A DNA stretch of 64,000 bases, taken from NCBI RefSeq assembly GCF_022539665.2, contig NC_081331.1:12742638-12806637 (forward strand), read 5' to 3'. How positions within the stretch are numbered: position 1 is the first letter of the stretch; each line of letters starts with the position of its first letter. This document shows positions 11,828 through 22,058 of this stretch, in pieces. Made by a program: the position numbers and the translations under genes. The notes under the pieces are model-generated. The model was not told the origin of the DNA. It saw only the letters and a program-made list of their open reading frames with translations, and made no database searches. This DNA is from Daphnia carinata (lineage: Eukaryota > Arthropoda > Branchiopoda > Diplostraca > Daphniidae).

Positions 11828-11897
11828 GGCTTTGGGGAGTGTGAAACTGTTGCTCTCGATGGCTGAAGACTGATATCTATCCAGCCTGTTCGTGTCC

Positions 11898-11996
11898 CTT
11901 TTATACTGATTCACAGTCACGGTTGTTGCTTCTACTCTACCTGTAAGTTTGGCCGCATCCACTTAATCTGTAGTTATATAAGTTTCAAGACCTTGA
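11898..11996 (-). promoter_or_regulatory. Promoter of precursor 5
   Basis: TATAAAAG at 11898-11905. CCGTGACTGTG at 11912-11922. TCAAGGTCT at 11988-11996, which sits in the near-palindrome GTTTCAAGACCTTGAAAC. An AGAGGACAAAC motif follows just beyond, at about 12005. Confidence 0.7.
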
Positions 11997-12354
11997 AACT
12001 AAACTTAGAGGACAAACACGAAAACCCCCTTTTCCCTTGAAAACATCGCTGCCTATCTTACCTTTTAATTGTTTTCCGATGAAGCAAAACCATGCCGACC
12101 ACGAACAATATTTAAAATAGAGGCAATTCTATTGTGGAATATTCTTGTATTGTAAAACACTTCATAGCCCAATTAGGATAAGGGAATAAAATACAGAACC
12201 CACACCAGTTTGATTTGGTGTGAGTTAACGCTGATATCGTGAGCTGGTAGGCAGCATCCTGCCTCTCATTTCCTTTGACACCCAAGTGATTTTCCAGGTT
12301 CACAGTCGTTTTTTCTTCATGGGAGGCTTTTAAGCTCACTTTTTAAGCATTAAA

Positions 12355-12460
12355 AGAATTGACCTGACAAAATAAGCCCGAGAAAATAAGCCCGATTATT
12401 TTTTGATAGGAAAAAATTTTAAGCCCGACAAAATAAGCCCAACAAAATAAGCCCGATTTT
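12355..12460. repeat. Dispersed AAATAAGCCCGA repeat, copy 2
   Basis: Five clear copies of an AAGCCCGA/AAGCCCAA unit, mostly as ACAAAATAAGCCCGA, in a low-complexity AT-rich setting with no open frame of note. The same words recur at 2336-2470 and 51674-51720. Confidence 0.6.
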
Positions 12461-13082
12461 TTGTTTTTTACGATTAATTCAAAAAGTAGAAGCCTAATAT
12501 AAAAATATACCCCTTTTTCGTGATCAGCGATCAATTTCGAATCGAAATAGTGTATTTTTAACGAAATCTAGAATTTGACGAAAATTGAAAAAATGAGAAG
12601 GCCTTCTTATTTCTACGAAAATCATCAAAAAGCGATATCTCTCGGAATTCGAAAAAAATACACACGTAAGACTCAAAATTGAACGCCAATTCTAACTAGC
12701 ACGTTAGTTTTTCCGTAATCTATAAGGTTATTGAATTGTGCGCAATCAAAATAGTTGAATAATGGAATTTGTTTTTACGTAGAGTTTATAGTTTTTGAGA
12801 ATTAAGGATCAGTAAATATAGCAGAAATTAGTCTGAAGTTGCAACAGAAAGAGGACGATTCTCTCAGGATCAAAACAACGTTTATCAAGACCCTGGAAAT
12901 CAGGCAAAGTTCACTACAACTGAAAAATCCTGAATACGATAACAGTTTATTGAATCAAAGAAAAGAGTCTAAATACCAGTACATCACTCGGAAAAGCTCA
13001 TGAAAAACAACGGGTGAAACGAGACAGTAATCATGTGGGAAACAGCAATAACAACAGGATAAACGAGCTTAGAAACGATTAT

Positions 13083-13605
13083 TTAGCCATGATAACCACC
13101 ATATCCGCCATACCGTCTATATCCACCATAACCTCCGTATCCACCATAACTTCCGTATCCGCCGTAGCCTCCGTATCCGCCGTAGCCTCCACGACCTCCA
13201 TAACCCCAACCTCCACGGTAATGTTCAGCGGTGTCCAAGTCGGCCGCCAGCACTTCGTCTTCAACCGAGCGACGTTTACGGCCCCATCCGTATCCTCTGT
13301 GTCCACCGTACCCACCGTATCCTCCGTGATATCCGCCACCGTATCCTCCGTATCCTCCGTACCGTCCGGGACGTCCTCCGTAGTATCCACCACGGTGTGC
13401 GGCAACATCGAGGTCAGCTACTTCGACTGCTACGTCCGTCTCATCAACGGCAGCGGCTAGTGCCATTAGGCAGGCAAATGCGATCTAGTTTGGTTGATTG
13501 AAAATGAAGATTCAAATTCGATTCAGAATGTACTATAGCAATGAATTGATATCATTTAACGTCACTATTTAAATGAGGAAAGTAATATCTTACCACAACT
13601 TTCAT
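13083..13605 (-). CDS. Secreted Gly-rich precursor 6 (two modules)
   Basis: Exons 13594-13605 (MKVV) and 13083-13484 encode about 137 residues. Signal peptide MKVVIAFACLMALAAAV, then the acidic DETDVAVEVADLDVAAHR. GGYYGGRPGRYGGYGG repeats follow, then YGWGRKRRSVEDE. The linker AADLDTAEHYRG leads into GGYGGYGSYGG repeats ending GGYHG. It is the closest relative of precursor 5. AATAAA at 12946-12951 (minus) marks the likely 3' end. Confidence 0.87.
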
Positions 13606-13675
13606 GGTTGCAAAGTTTTCAAGTGGTGCTGTCGCTTGCTGAAAAACTTCTGTTGAAGGGGACCTGTTCTTTCTC

Positions 13676-13700
13676 TTTTTATAGGGGCCCACCGTTACGG
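13676..13700 (-). promoter_or_regulatory. Promoter of precursor 6
   Basis: TATAAAAA at 13676-13683 and CCGTAACGGTG at 13690-13700 on the minus strand. An AGAGGACGAACAA motif lies near 13788-13801. The YCAAGGYY site is degenerate here. Confidence 0.65.
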
Positions 13701-14244
13701 TTGAATTCGTTGTTGCTTGTAAACTTGTTTGCGTCCAGTTGGGCTTGTTATGTAAGTTGTCGAAACCGCGATCTTGTAAGTCATATTAGAGGACGAACAA
13801 GAGAAAATTCCCCTTTCCCCTTGGAGGGCGTTGTCTTCCATCTTCTGCTTTAAATTGTTTTTCCATTAAATGTTTATGCATTATTTCCTATGCATTAGTT
13901 CTTTTTCTCAAATGACGCAGCAGTTTTTATCATCCATCGAAACCTGTTCGTTGAGTGCCTCGTCATTGCCCTAATCAAAGGATCGATCATACTTGACAAA
14001 ATGCGCATTAATGTGGAGGTATCAATTCCTTCTTTTGCCATAAAAGAACTGCGAATGAGCATCGACAAAGGCTTTGCTATTATAGTTAATTGCGTCCAGT
14101 GAAATTCAGATTGTATCGTATTTACCAAGCTACGTAAGATTTACGGCTACGTGATTCATGCGCCGTGTATTGCGTGCTGCTGGCTATTAAGTGGTGCAAT
14201 CGAGCGCTAGAACAAGGATGTCCATGAAGCACCTTTCCATGTCC

Positions 14245-14400
14245 TTTTGTGTTGATCGTTCACCGTCACGGATTATTCTGTCTTATCTATAAGCTTGGAC
14301 GTATTCAATTGGTTTTGATAAATAAAGGACAAAACCTTGGAATCCAAACCAGAAGACAAATGAAGAAATAACGTTTTTCCTTGAAGAAATTATGCTTGAT
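14245..14400 (-). pseudogene. Orphan promoter of a lost array member
   Basis: CCGTGACGGTG at 14261-14271 (minus) is followed upstream by CCAAGGTTTT near 14331-14339 and an AGAAGACAAAT phrase. This is the same order and spacing as in live members. The TATA position reads CCTTTTGTG instead of CTTTTATA on the plus strand. No MK(V/L)V exon or Gly-rich exon lies downstream between 13.86 and 14.24 kb. It looks like the surviving 5' flank of a deleted gene between precursors 6 and 7. Confidence 0.55.
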
Positions 14401-15038
14401 TTATACGATGCATAACGAAATACAGAGATATGCATTATCACAAGAAAAGTAACAAGAAGCACAAGACCTCCGGCTCTTTAAGCCAGTCCCCACACCTCAG
14501 CATAGTTTAAACCAGACATAATTTTATAAGCAAATCGACAGTAAGTTGCTTTCACCGTCTTTTGTTAATAGAACAAATCGCCTTCATTGGCATTGGGAGT
14601 CAACAACCAGTGCTCACTATGCATTGTTTAATGAGTTTTCTTTTGAGACGGACAGTTTGAGGCAAAGGCGGAAATGTCTCACAAAGACTCGGAGATAGCA
14701 CAAAGCCCACTGATGAGGTGAATTTACGTTCCACCACTCGAAACGAGTTGTCTAATTTAATGCGGATTATGAGTTTAGTCATTTGCCTTCTGAATTTCCA
14801 AATGGAACTTTTATGGACATTCTACTACATGAGGAATAAATAAAAATGACAGCCACATAGTTACCAATGTCGAAATTTTGTATTGAATCAAAACGAGTAT
14901 TCTGTTACGAAACCAATTCCTTACGTTACGCCTTACACCGGATACTTTAACACGTTAAGTTTGATGGTGAAGGAAACAACATTATCATTAATTAAAAGCG
15001 ATCAACATAACCATAGTAGCCAAACCACATTGTGTAGC

Positions 15039-15922
15039 TTAACGTCCCCATTGATTATGTCCTCCATATGAGCCATAATTGTTGGATGATTGCCCACCAT
15101 AGCCAGGATAGCTGTTATAGCCACCACCATAGCCGCCATTATTTCCATAGCCATTATTTCCATAGCCATTATTTCCATAGCCATTATTTCCATAGCCATT
15201 ATTTCCATAGCCATTATTTCCATAGCCACCTGAATTTCCATAGCCACCATAGCTTCCGTAACCTTGAGCGTGATGCTCAGCAGCTTCCAAGTCAATGACG
15301 TCGTCGTCTTCGAGGGATCGGCGTTTGCGGCCAAATGCATGTCCACCGTGGCCACCACTGTGTCCACCGCGATGTCCTCCTGCGTTTCCATGCCGATGTC
15401 CTCCTCCTTGTCCAGCGTAATGACCACCGGTTCTTCTGCTCTCGGCAACATCAATGTCGACGACATCCTGAACAAACGGCTGAACGCTCAGAACATTAGG
15501 CAGATTTTCCTTAACCGATCGGTGGCCTCGTCCGCCGGAGTATGCAGGTCCGTTAGAGTATGGACGTTGGGCGTTAAGGTGTGCACTGTGTCCACCCCGA
15601 TTTCCACCATAATTGCCAGCCTGTTGTCCACCATAACCGGGATTTCTAGACGCATGATGTTCGGCGACATCCAAATCAGCAATGTGTTCAACTTGTTCGA
15701 TCCCTTGAGCTGTTGCGAATAGCGCCAGCAAACAAGTTAATGCGATCTAATCAGATCATATTAAAACGAATATGTAGGAATATGTTATTTCTTTGGACAA
15801 CATAATAAAACTGATGAACTCCATATCCAACATGGGAAACGATTCACGCTTAAGAATTTGCCATGTCAGAGGTTTGTTTTAAACTGATAGTTAGATAGTT
15901 TCGATCTTACGGCAATTTTCAT
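15039..15922 (-). CDS. Secreted Gly-rich precursor 7 (three modules, GYGNN expansion)
   Basis: Exons 15911-15922 (MKIA) and 15039-15746 encode about 239 residues. Signal peptide MKIAIALTCLLALFATAQG, then the acidic EQVEHIADLDVAEHH. A Gly/Asn/Ser module follows and ends GRGHRSVKEN, a degraded form of GRKRRSVED. Module two is VQDVVDIDVAESRR then HRHG/GGHRGGH, ending HAFGRKRRSLED. Module three is DLEAAEHHAQGYGSYGG followed by six GYGNN units and an end HNQWGR and TAA. The last WGR resembles precursor 3. The GYGNN run is a 15-bp DNA repeat and so probably length-variable. Confidence 0.85.
15134..15225 (-). repeat. 15-bp coding minisatellite (GYGNN)
   Basis: About six near-perfect head-to-tail copies of a 15-bp unit (plus strand CCATAGCCATTATTT) inside precursor 7, keeping the reading frame. 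Confidence 0.85.
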
Positions 15923-15989
15923 GGTGTGAAGTCTTCAAGTGTTGTTTGCAGAATGGTGAAGTATGTGTTAATGCATCCATTACTAGGCC

Positions 15990-16074
15990 TTTTTATACTT
16001 GTTCCGCGGTCAGGGCGAATTCGCCCTTTCCTGCACGAGCGTGTATAACTTCTACAAGAAACGCAAGACCTTGA
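15990..16074 (-). promoter_or_regulatory. Promoter of precursor 7
   Basis: TATAAAAA at 15990-15997. A weak CCTGACCGCGG element lies directly upstream. TCAAGGTCT is at 16066-16074 on the minus strand. Confidence 0.65.
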
Positions 16075-16079
16075 AACAC

Positions 16080-16740
16080 ATGTTAAGGGTAAACAACTGG
16101 AAGATCCGCATGCGCCGGCGGTCATCCCGCGGGATTCTTATGTTGAAATGTCTAAATTTTTATTGTTAGTAAGTAAGACCATGTACGAATAACATATATC
16201 ATAAAACCGCATTGCTTCGCAAAGCTGTTCAAAGGACATGTGATTTTTGGCCAAGCCCTTTTGATTGTAGATAATCAAATTAACTGAAATGGAAAGACAT
16301 CAAAGGCAAAGACAAGATCAAGTTTGTGATGTTCCATACGTATGATTCCAATCTGCGGTGAAGCTATGCGTCACAGTGTATTTCAAATGTATTACTCAGG
16401 AGCCAATGGACCATTAATTTTCATATTTTCTTTAAGGAAGAGTCCCAAGGCTAGAGTGCTTAAAACTGGGTTTTTCCTTGGTTTTTGCTGGGTTTTTCCC
16501 TGCTGCTCAAAGGACGTTCATTTTGGAAAGTAAACTGACAGCCACTAATTCGAAACAACTCGCCATTGTCGTGGTAAACACCTCTGGTCATGTAAAAGAA
16601 TGAAAAACATAATGAATCTGTGCCGCAATCCCGTAACATGCGGTAAAAAAGATGACATCTGTGAAATTAATAAAACCCTGAGCTCAAACCGAACGCTTTA
16701 AATTTTGCCAACTTGTGTGACCATTTTGATACGTTGTATT
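16080..16740. other. Intergenic stretch between precursor 7 and the duplicated blocks
   Basis: No supported gene. The 63-codon frame at 16342-16533 has no recognisable feature. Confidence 0.5.
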
Positions 16741-16872
16741 ATACCACAGAGATTAAGATTCTGATCGTCAATGGATAATCACAGATGCTTATGAGTTACA
16801 CGTACAGTATATGTCATATTGTTCGCATTTACGGTCCATTGCTTCAATATTTGCTTATAGAAATATTTATCC

Positions 16873-16945
16873 TGCATCTGCCCATGGTCGAACTGAGGAC
16901 CCATTGCGGGTGAAACAACCATGATAACAATTACACTGCAGAGGC
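16873..16945 (-). tRNA. tRNA-Val(CAC)-like pseudogene, copy 1
   Basis: A 73-nt cloverleaf-like sequence with discriminator A. The acceptor GCCTCTG/CAGATGC has one mismatch, the anticodon loop is TTCACCC (anticodon CAC) and the T-loop is TTCGACC. The first T-stem pair next to the loop is broken. Two relatives lie at 18276 and 21986. Probably inactive. Confidence 0.55.
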
Positions 16946-17228
16946 TTAGAAACACCACTTATGTTTACAATTATTTCTTTGGCAAGTAATGCAAAACGAA
17001 GCCATTGCAATCTCCAGTTTAACAGACTGTTATACGAAATCGAAACCAATTCGCTGCGCCTTAGACATGCCAAGTCCGTACAAAGAAGCAACAAGAAAAT
17101 CGAATCTTAAAAACTCAAACCCTTTATTGGATTTTAAAACGAAGCGTTACAGCGTACCAATTTTACACAAAGAGTAAAAATCATGCAGATATTGACAGAT
17201 ATTTCGAGAAATCGATTTTTTCTTTCTT

Positions 17229-17780
17229 TTAACCGGAGTACCCAAAGACACGGTGGCCTCCATTACTACCATAGCCCCAACCTCCGTATCCGCTGCGATA
17301 GTCACCATAGCCATAGCTTTTGGTATTTCCGTAGCCATTGCTTTTGGTACTTCCATAGCTTCCATATCCTCCGGTACTTCCATAGCTTCCATAGCCTCCG
17401 GTACTTCCATAGCCTCCCCAACCTCCAGTGCTTCCATAGCCTCCATAGCTTCGACGCTGATGTTCCGCAGCCTCCAAATCAGAGGCAAGCGCTCCGTCTT
17501 CGACTGAACGGCGTTGACGGCCCCATCCGTATGTTCCACGATATGCGCTACCATATGGTCTATATCCACTGGGGTATCCTCCATGGTGCCAAACTCGCCT
17601 GGATTCGGCAACATCCAAATCAGATGCCTCTACTACTGCGTCCGTCTCAACGGCGGCGGCAAGCGCCATAAGGCATGCAAGTACGATCTGGTTTAATCAA
17701 TCGAATTATAGTAAGCATATAAGTAAACTTATGAGAGCTAAAATAATTATTTTAAATTAAAAGCTTACCACGACTTTCAT
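17229..17780 (-). CDS. Secreted Gly-rich precursor 8 (GRQRR type)
   Basis: Exons 17769-17780 (MKVV) and 17229-17687 encode about 156 residues. Signal peptide MKVVIVLACLMALAAAV, then ETDAVVEASDLDVAESRR. A Tyr/Gly/Pro segment ends TYGWGRQRRSVED, so the site is RQRR instead of RKRR but still a furin-type RxRR. The linker ASDLEAAEHQRRSYGG leads to GYGSTGG repeats, then NGYGNTKSYGYG units and an end VFGYSG. It belongs to a younger subfamily with 9, 10 and 11 and differs from them by a YPSGYRPYGSAYRG first module. Confidence 0.87.
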
Positions 17781-17850
17781 TGTTGCAACGATTTGTAGAG
17801 TTAACTCGAGAGCTGAAGAACTTATGTCGATGTAGCCCAAATCCATGCCA

Positions 17851-17945
17851 TTTTATACTAAATAATCATCATGGCTTTTGCTTCTGTCCTCTTTTTGAAT
17901 ATATACACCCATCGATGGTTGCTGTAAAAAGCCACAAAACCTTGA
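17851..17945 (-). promoter_or_regulatory. Promoter of precursor 8
   Basis: TATAAAA at 17851-17857 and TCAAGGTTT at 17937-17945 (minus), about 80 bp apart as in 9, 10 and 11. A GGAGGACGAACAA phrase lies just upstream. Confidence 0.7.
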
Positions 17946-18275
17946 ACGACGATCTGGAGGACGAACAAAAAAAGACACCACCCCTAACCTTCCCCGTTTA
18001 ATTTCTGGATCAGACCTTACTTTAGTAAATGAAATAAAAGAATTGTTTTTTTCTGTGACGACAAAATGATGATGATGATGAAGAATAAGGGTATATCCCT
18101 TATATGGTTGGCACTTTCTTATCAAATATGTTATTTGAAACGCGTAGTGATCCACATTGCACACGCAAAACAGAGAACGGATGCCGTTTCAAACCTATCC
18201 GTATTAGCCTTATTTGTCACACTGGACGCATTTAAGGTCCTTTGCTACAATATTTGTTTATGGAAATATTTATCC

Positions 18276-18348
18276 TGCAACTGCCCAGGATCGAACTGAG
18301 AACCTGTTGCGTGGGAAACAACCGTGAAAACCATTATACTACAGAAGC
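18276..18348 (-). tRNA. tRNA-Val-derived pseudogene with CCC anticodon, copy 2
   Basis: Same 73-nt element as at 16873. The acceptor has two mismatches (GCTTCTG/CAGTTGC). The T-loop TTCGATC is intact. The anticodon loop reads TTCCCAC, so the anticodon is CCC (Gly) rather than CAC. Mutated acceptor pairs argue for a pseudogene. Confidence 0.5.
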
Positions 18349-18903
18349 TTATAAACAGATTTGAACTCTATCAACTATATCCTACTTCTACACTTTAATT
18401 ACCTAAATTAAAAGCAAACTGCGGTGGCACATAAAAGAAAAACACATTATCAAAATGAAAACACCTAAGCGACGCATATGTGTTGATATTCCAAATGTAC
18501 CATAAAAACGATTCGTCGAATGCTCTATGAAAGATGCGCATGAATTTCCTATTGGATGTGATCGATGCACTTTTGTTACAAGAATTTCTTTGGTATATCA
18601 TGCAAAACGAAGCCATCGCAATCTCCAGTTCAACAGACTGTTATGCGAAACCGAGACCAATTCGCTTCTTCTTAGACATGCCACGTCGGTACACATATGA
18701 AACAAGAAAACCGAATCTTCAAATGCAAACGATTTATTGAATTTTAAAACGAAAGGTTACAGCGTACCAATTTTCATGGTCATTGGAATGATTTTGAAAC
18801 AGACCATTTAAACAAAAGTGACGTGGAATGAAAAGATTAAAACAAACGGTAACAATCATGCAGACGTGCACAGGTATTTCGAGAAATCGATTTTGTCTTT
18901 CTT

Positions 18904-19490
18904 TTAACCGGAGTACCCAAAGCCACGGTGACCTCCATAACTACCATAGCCCCAACTTCCGTATCCGCTGGGGTAGCCACCATAGCCATAGCTTTTGGTA
19001 TTTCCATAGCCATAGCTTTTGGTATTTCCATAGCCATATCTTTGGGTACTTCCATAGCCTCCATATCCTCCGGTACTTCCATAGCCTCCATATACTCCGG
19101 TCCTTCCATAGCCTCCATAGCTTCGACGTTGATGTTCCGCAGCCTCCAAATCAGAGGCAAGCGCTCCGTCTTCAACTGAACGACGTTGGCGGCCCCATCC
19201 GTATGTTCCGCGATATCCGCCACCATATGGGTTATATCCACTGCGGTATCCTCCATAGTACCAACCGCGCCTGGATTCGGCAGCATCCAAATCAGATACC
19301 TCTGCTACCGCGTCCGTTTCAACGGCGGCGGCAAGCGCCATTAGGCATGCAAGTACGATCTGGTTTAATCAATCGAATTATAGTAAGCATATACTGTAAG
19401 TAAATTTATGAGAGCTAAAATAATTATTTTAAATGAAAAGCGCTACTTTTATCTTAGAAAAGAAATCAAAAATCTTACCACGACTTTCAT
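18904..19490 (-). CDS. Secreted Gly-rich precursor 9 (GRQRR type)
   Basis: Exons 19479-19490 (MKVV) and 18904-19359 encode about 155 residues. Signal peptide as in precursor 8. ETDAVAEVSDLDAAESRRG is followed by GYNPYGGGYRG, then TYGWGRQRRSVED, ASDLEAAEHQRR and GYGSTGG units. YGYGNTKS repeats follow, ending GGHRGFGYSG. Intron 1 carries an extra GCGCTACTTTTATCTTAG stretch shared only with precursor 11, its duplicate. AATAAA at 18733-18738 (minus). Confidence 0.87.
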
Positions 19491-19560
19491 TGTTGCAACG
19501 TTTTGAAGAGACAACTCGAGAGCTGAAGAACTGATGTCGATGGAGCCCAAATCCATGCCA

Positions 19561-19656
19561 TTTTATACTAAATCATCATCACGGCTTTTGTTTCTGTTCT
19601 CTTTCTGAACATCTACACCGATCGAGATGGTTGCTGTAAAAGCCACAAAACCTTGA
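19561..19656 (-). promoter_or_regulatory. Promoter of precursor 9
   Basis: TATAAAA at 19561-19567, CCGTGATGATG at 19574-19584 and TCAAGGTTT at 19648-19656 on the minus strand. Confidence 0.7.
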
Positions 19657-20355
19657 ACGGCGATCTGGAGGACGAACAACCAAAGACACCACCCCTAACC
19701 TTGCCCTTTTAATTTCTGCACCATACCTTACTTTAGTAAACGAATAAAAAAATTGCTTTTTCTTTGACGACTTTGGCAAAATAATGATGATGATGAAGAA
19801 TAAGGGTATATCCCTTATATGGTTGGCACTTTCTTATCAAACATGTTTATTTCATACGCGTAGTGCTCCACGGTGACACGCAAAACAGAGAACGGATTGC
19901 TCATTAAACTTTCCCCGTTACCGACTCACCGTCACACCCACGCGAAGAATCTCTTATCTTATAGAGAGCTGTTTAAACAGTACGAGTATCCAAAACCTTG
20001 AAGCATAAATGAAGAAAAACGGGGAAGCCCCTCTGCTTCCACGGTCGTTCCCCAATCCTCTTTAGTGACACACTTGAATATGAAGGTGATCGTGAAGGAA
20101 AGACTGCCAATGAATAAAACAAGTTGTTCTTCTCGCTCCTCTTCAAAAACGTGTGTTCCCATGAAATCATGCATGTTAAAGGCTAAAATACAACGCCTCA
20201 AAATTTCCCAACAGTTTGATATGCTGCAAGAATCCAACAGGAAAAGGATATGTGATTGATGAAATCTAGAAAATGTTCTTCCAACTTTATTCGTGCTCGA
20301 AGGTTAAATTCATTGCAGCTTATAAGTACTCTGGGAAACGTTCATAAGCAAGTGG

Positions 20356-20389
20356 TTAATATTGCGCCGGAATTGGCCAATTTGCCCAC
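20356..20389 (-). pseudogene. Fossil copy of the carbonyl reductase C-terminus
   Basis: Read on the minus strand this gives WANWPIPAQY then TAA, matching the true CBR1-like end WVNGLLPAQY and TAA at 24105-24134. About 560 bp to its left (19796-20355) match the 3' flank of the live gene (23540-24104). Coding similarity stops at about 20390, where a Gly-rich 3' flank begins. It marks the duplication junction. Confidence 0.75.
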
Positions 20390-20886
20390 TATACATGTTG
20401 AGAGACTTATTCCAACTCTGCCCACCATATCCTACTTCAACAGTTTAACTACATAGATCAAAAGCAAGCTGCGGTGGCACATAAGAAAAACACGTTATCA
20501 TAAAAAAAAATGCCTAAACGACGCATTTGTGCTTATGTTCCAAATATACCATAGAAACGAGTCGTCGAATGCTCTATGAAAGATGCGCATGAATTTCCAA
20601 TTGGAGGTGTTCGATGCACTTATGTTTACAAGCATTTCATTGGCAAATCATGCAAAACGAAGCCACCGCAATTTCCAGTTTAACAGACGGTTATACGAAA
20701 TCGAGACCAATTCGCTGCGTCTTAGATATGCCACGTCCGTACACATAAGCAAAAAGAAAATCGAATCTTAAAAATGCAAACCCTTTATTGAATTTTAAAA
20801 CGAAGGGTTACAGCGTGCCAATTTTACCAAACAGTAACAATCATGCAGACATGCACAGATATTTCGAGAAACAATTTTTTTTTCTT

Positions 20887-21486
20887 TTAACCGGAGTACC
20901 CAAATCCACGGTGGCCTCCATAACTACCATAGCCCCAACCTCCGTATCCGCTGCGATAGCCATCATAGCCATAGCTTTTGGTATTTCCATAGTCATAGCT
21001 TTTGGTATTTCCATAGCCATAGCTTTTGGTATTTCCGTAGCCATTGCTTTTGGTACTTCCATAGCCTCCATATCCTCCGGTACTTCCATAGCCTCCATAT
21101 ACTCCGGTCCTTCCATAGCCTCCATAACCTCCGGTACTTCCATAGCCTCCATATGTTCGACGCTGATGTTCCGCAGCTTCCAAATCAGCAGCAAGCGCTC
21201 CATCTTCAACTGAACGACGTTGGCGGCCCCATCCGTATGTTCCACGATATCCGCCACCATATGGGTTATATCCACTGCGGTATCCTCCATAGTACCCACC
21301 GCGCCTGTATTCGGCAACATCCAAATCAGAGGCCTCTACTACTGCGTCCGTCTCAACGGCGGCGGCAAACGCCATTAGGCATGCAAGTACGATCTGATTT
21401 AATCAATCGAATTATAGTAAACATAAAAGTAAACTTATGAGAGCTAAAATAATTATTTTAAATTAAAAGCTTACCACGACTTTCAT
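20887..21486 (-). CDS. Secreted Gly-rich precursor 10 (GRQRR type)
   Basis: Exons 21475-21486 (MKVV) and 20887-21393 encode about 172 residues. The signal peptide reads MKVVIVLACLMAFAAAV. ETDAVVEASDLDVAEYRRG is followed by GYYGGYRSGYNPYGG and TYGWGRQRRSVED. Then come AADLEAAEHQRR, four GYGSTGG-type units and four NGYGNTKS/YGYGNTKS units, ending GGHRGFGYSG. It is the duplicate of precursor 8 and longer through repeat gain. AATAAA at 20784-20789 (minus). Confidence 0.87.
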
Positions 21487-21556
21487 TGTTACAACGATTT
21501 GAAGAGTTAACTCGAGAGCTGAAGAACTGATGTCGATGGAGCACAATTCCATGCCA

Positions 21557-21651
21557 TTTTATACTAAATCATCATCAGGGCTTTTGTTTCTGTCCTCCTT
21601 CTGAATATCTACACCCGCCGATGATTGCTGTAAAAAGCCACAAAACCTTGA
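21557..21651 (-). promoter_or_regulatory. Promoter of precursor 10
   Basis: TATAAAA at 21557-21563 and TCAAGGTTT at 21643-21651 (minus), followed by a GGAGGACAAAC phrase. Confidence 0.7.
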
Positions 21652-21985
21652 ACGACGATATGGAGGACAAACAAAAAAAGACACCTACCCTAACCTTCCC
21701 CGTTTAATATCAGGATCAGAGCTTACTTTAGTACATGAAATAAAAGTATTGTTTTTTTCTGTGACGACTTTGACAAAATGATGATGATGAAGAATAAGGG
21801 TGTATCCCTTATATGGTTGGCACTTTCTTATCAGACATGTTATTTCAAACGCGTAGTGATCCACGTTGCACACGCAAAACAGAGAACGGATTCCTTTGCA
21901 AACCTTATTCGTATTAACCGTATCTGTCACACTGGCCGCATTTACGGTCCTTTAGTTCAATATTTACTTATGGAACTACCTTTCC

Positions 21986-22058
21986 TGCATCTGCCCAGGA
22001 TCGTACTGAGAACCTGTTGCGTGTGAAACAACCGTGAAAACCATTATACTACAGATGC
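21986..22058 (-). tRNA. tRNA-Val(CAC)-like pseudogene, copy 3
   Basis: A 73-nt element with a perfect 7-bp acceptor (GCATCTG/CAGATGC), anticodon loop TTCACAC (CAC) and a 5-bp anticodon stem GTTGT/GCAAC. The T-loop has changed from TTCGATC to TACGATC, which damages the B box and T54-U55 pair. The A box is also weak (TAGTATAATGG). Best fold of the three but probably silent. Confidence 0.55.

Larger units (their letters stand above)
16740..20390. repeat. Segmental duplication, block A (precursors 8 and 9)
   Basis: Precursors 8 and 9 with flanks match precursors 10 and 11 with flanks, offset by about 3.7 kb. The ATG-to-ATG offsets are 3706 (8 to 10) and 3762 (9 to 11). Members 9 and 11 share a GCGCTACTTTT insert in intron 1 and a YPSGYGSWGYGS end. 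Members 8 and 10 share YRSGYGGWGYGS. The block's right end carries a fossil of the carbonyl reductase 3' end, showing which copy is derived. The left limit is approximate. Confidence 0.75.

Noticed and set aside
15128-15240. Regular short repeats resembling a CRISPR-like array
   Set aside because: The units are contiguous 15-bp coding repeats without spacers, in a eukaryotic gene.
20841-21320. Minus-strand frame rich in MEAMEVPE repeats (also at 17147, 18837 and 22548)
   Set aside because: It is a shifted frame through the same Gly-rich exon. The signal peptide, the intron after codon 4 and the RQRR sites all belong to the other frame.
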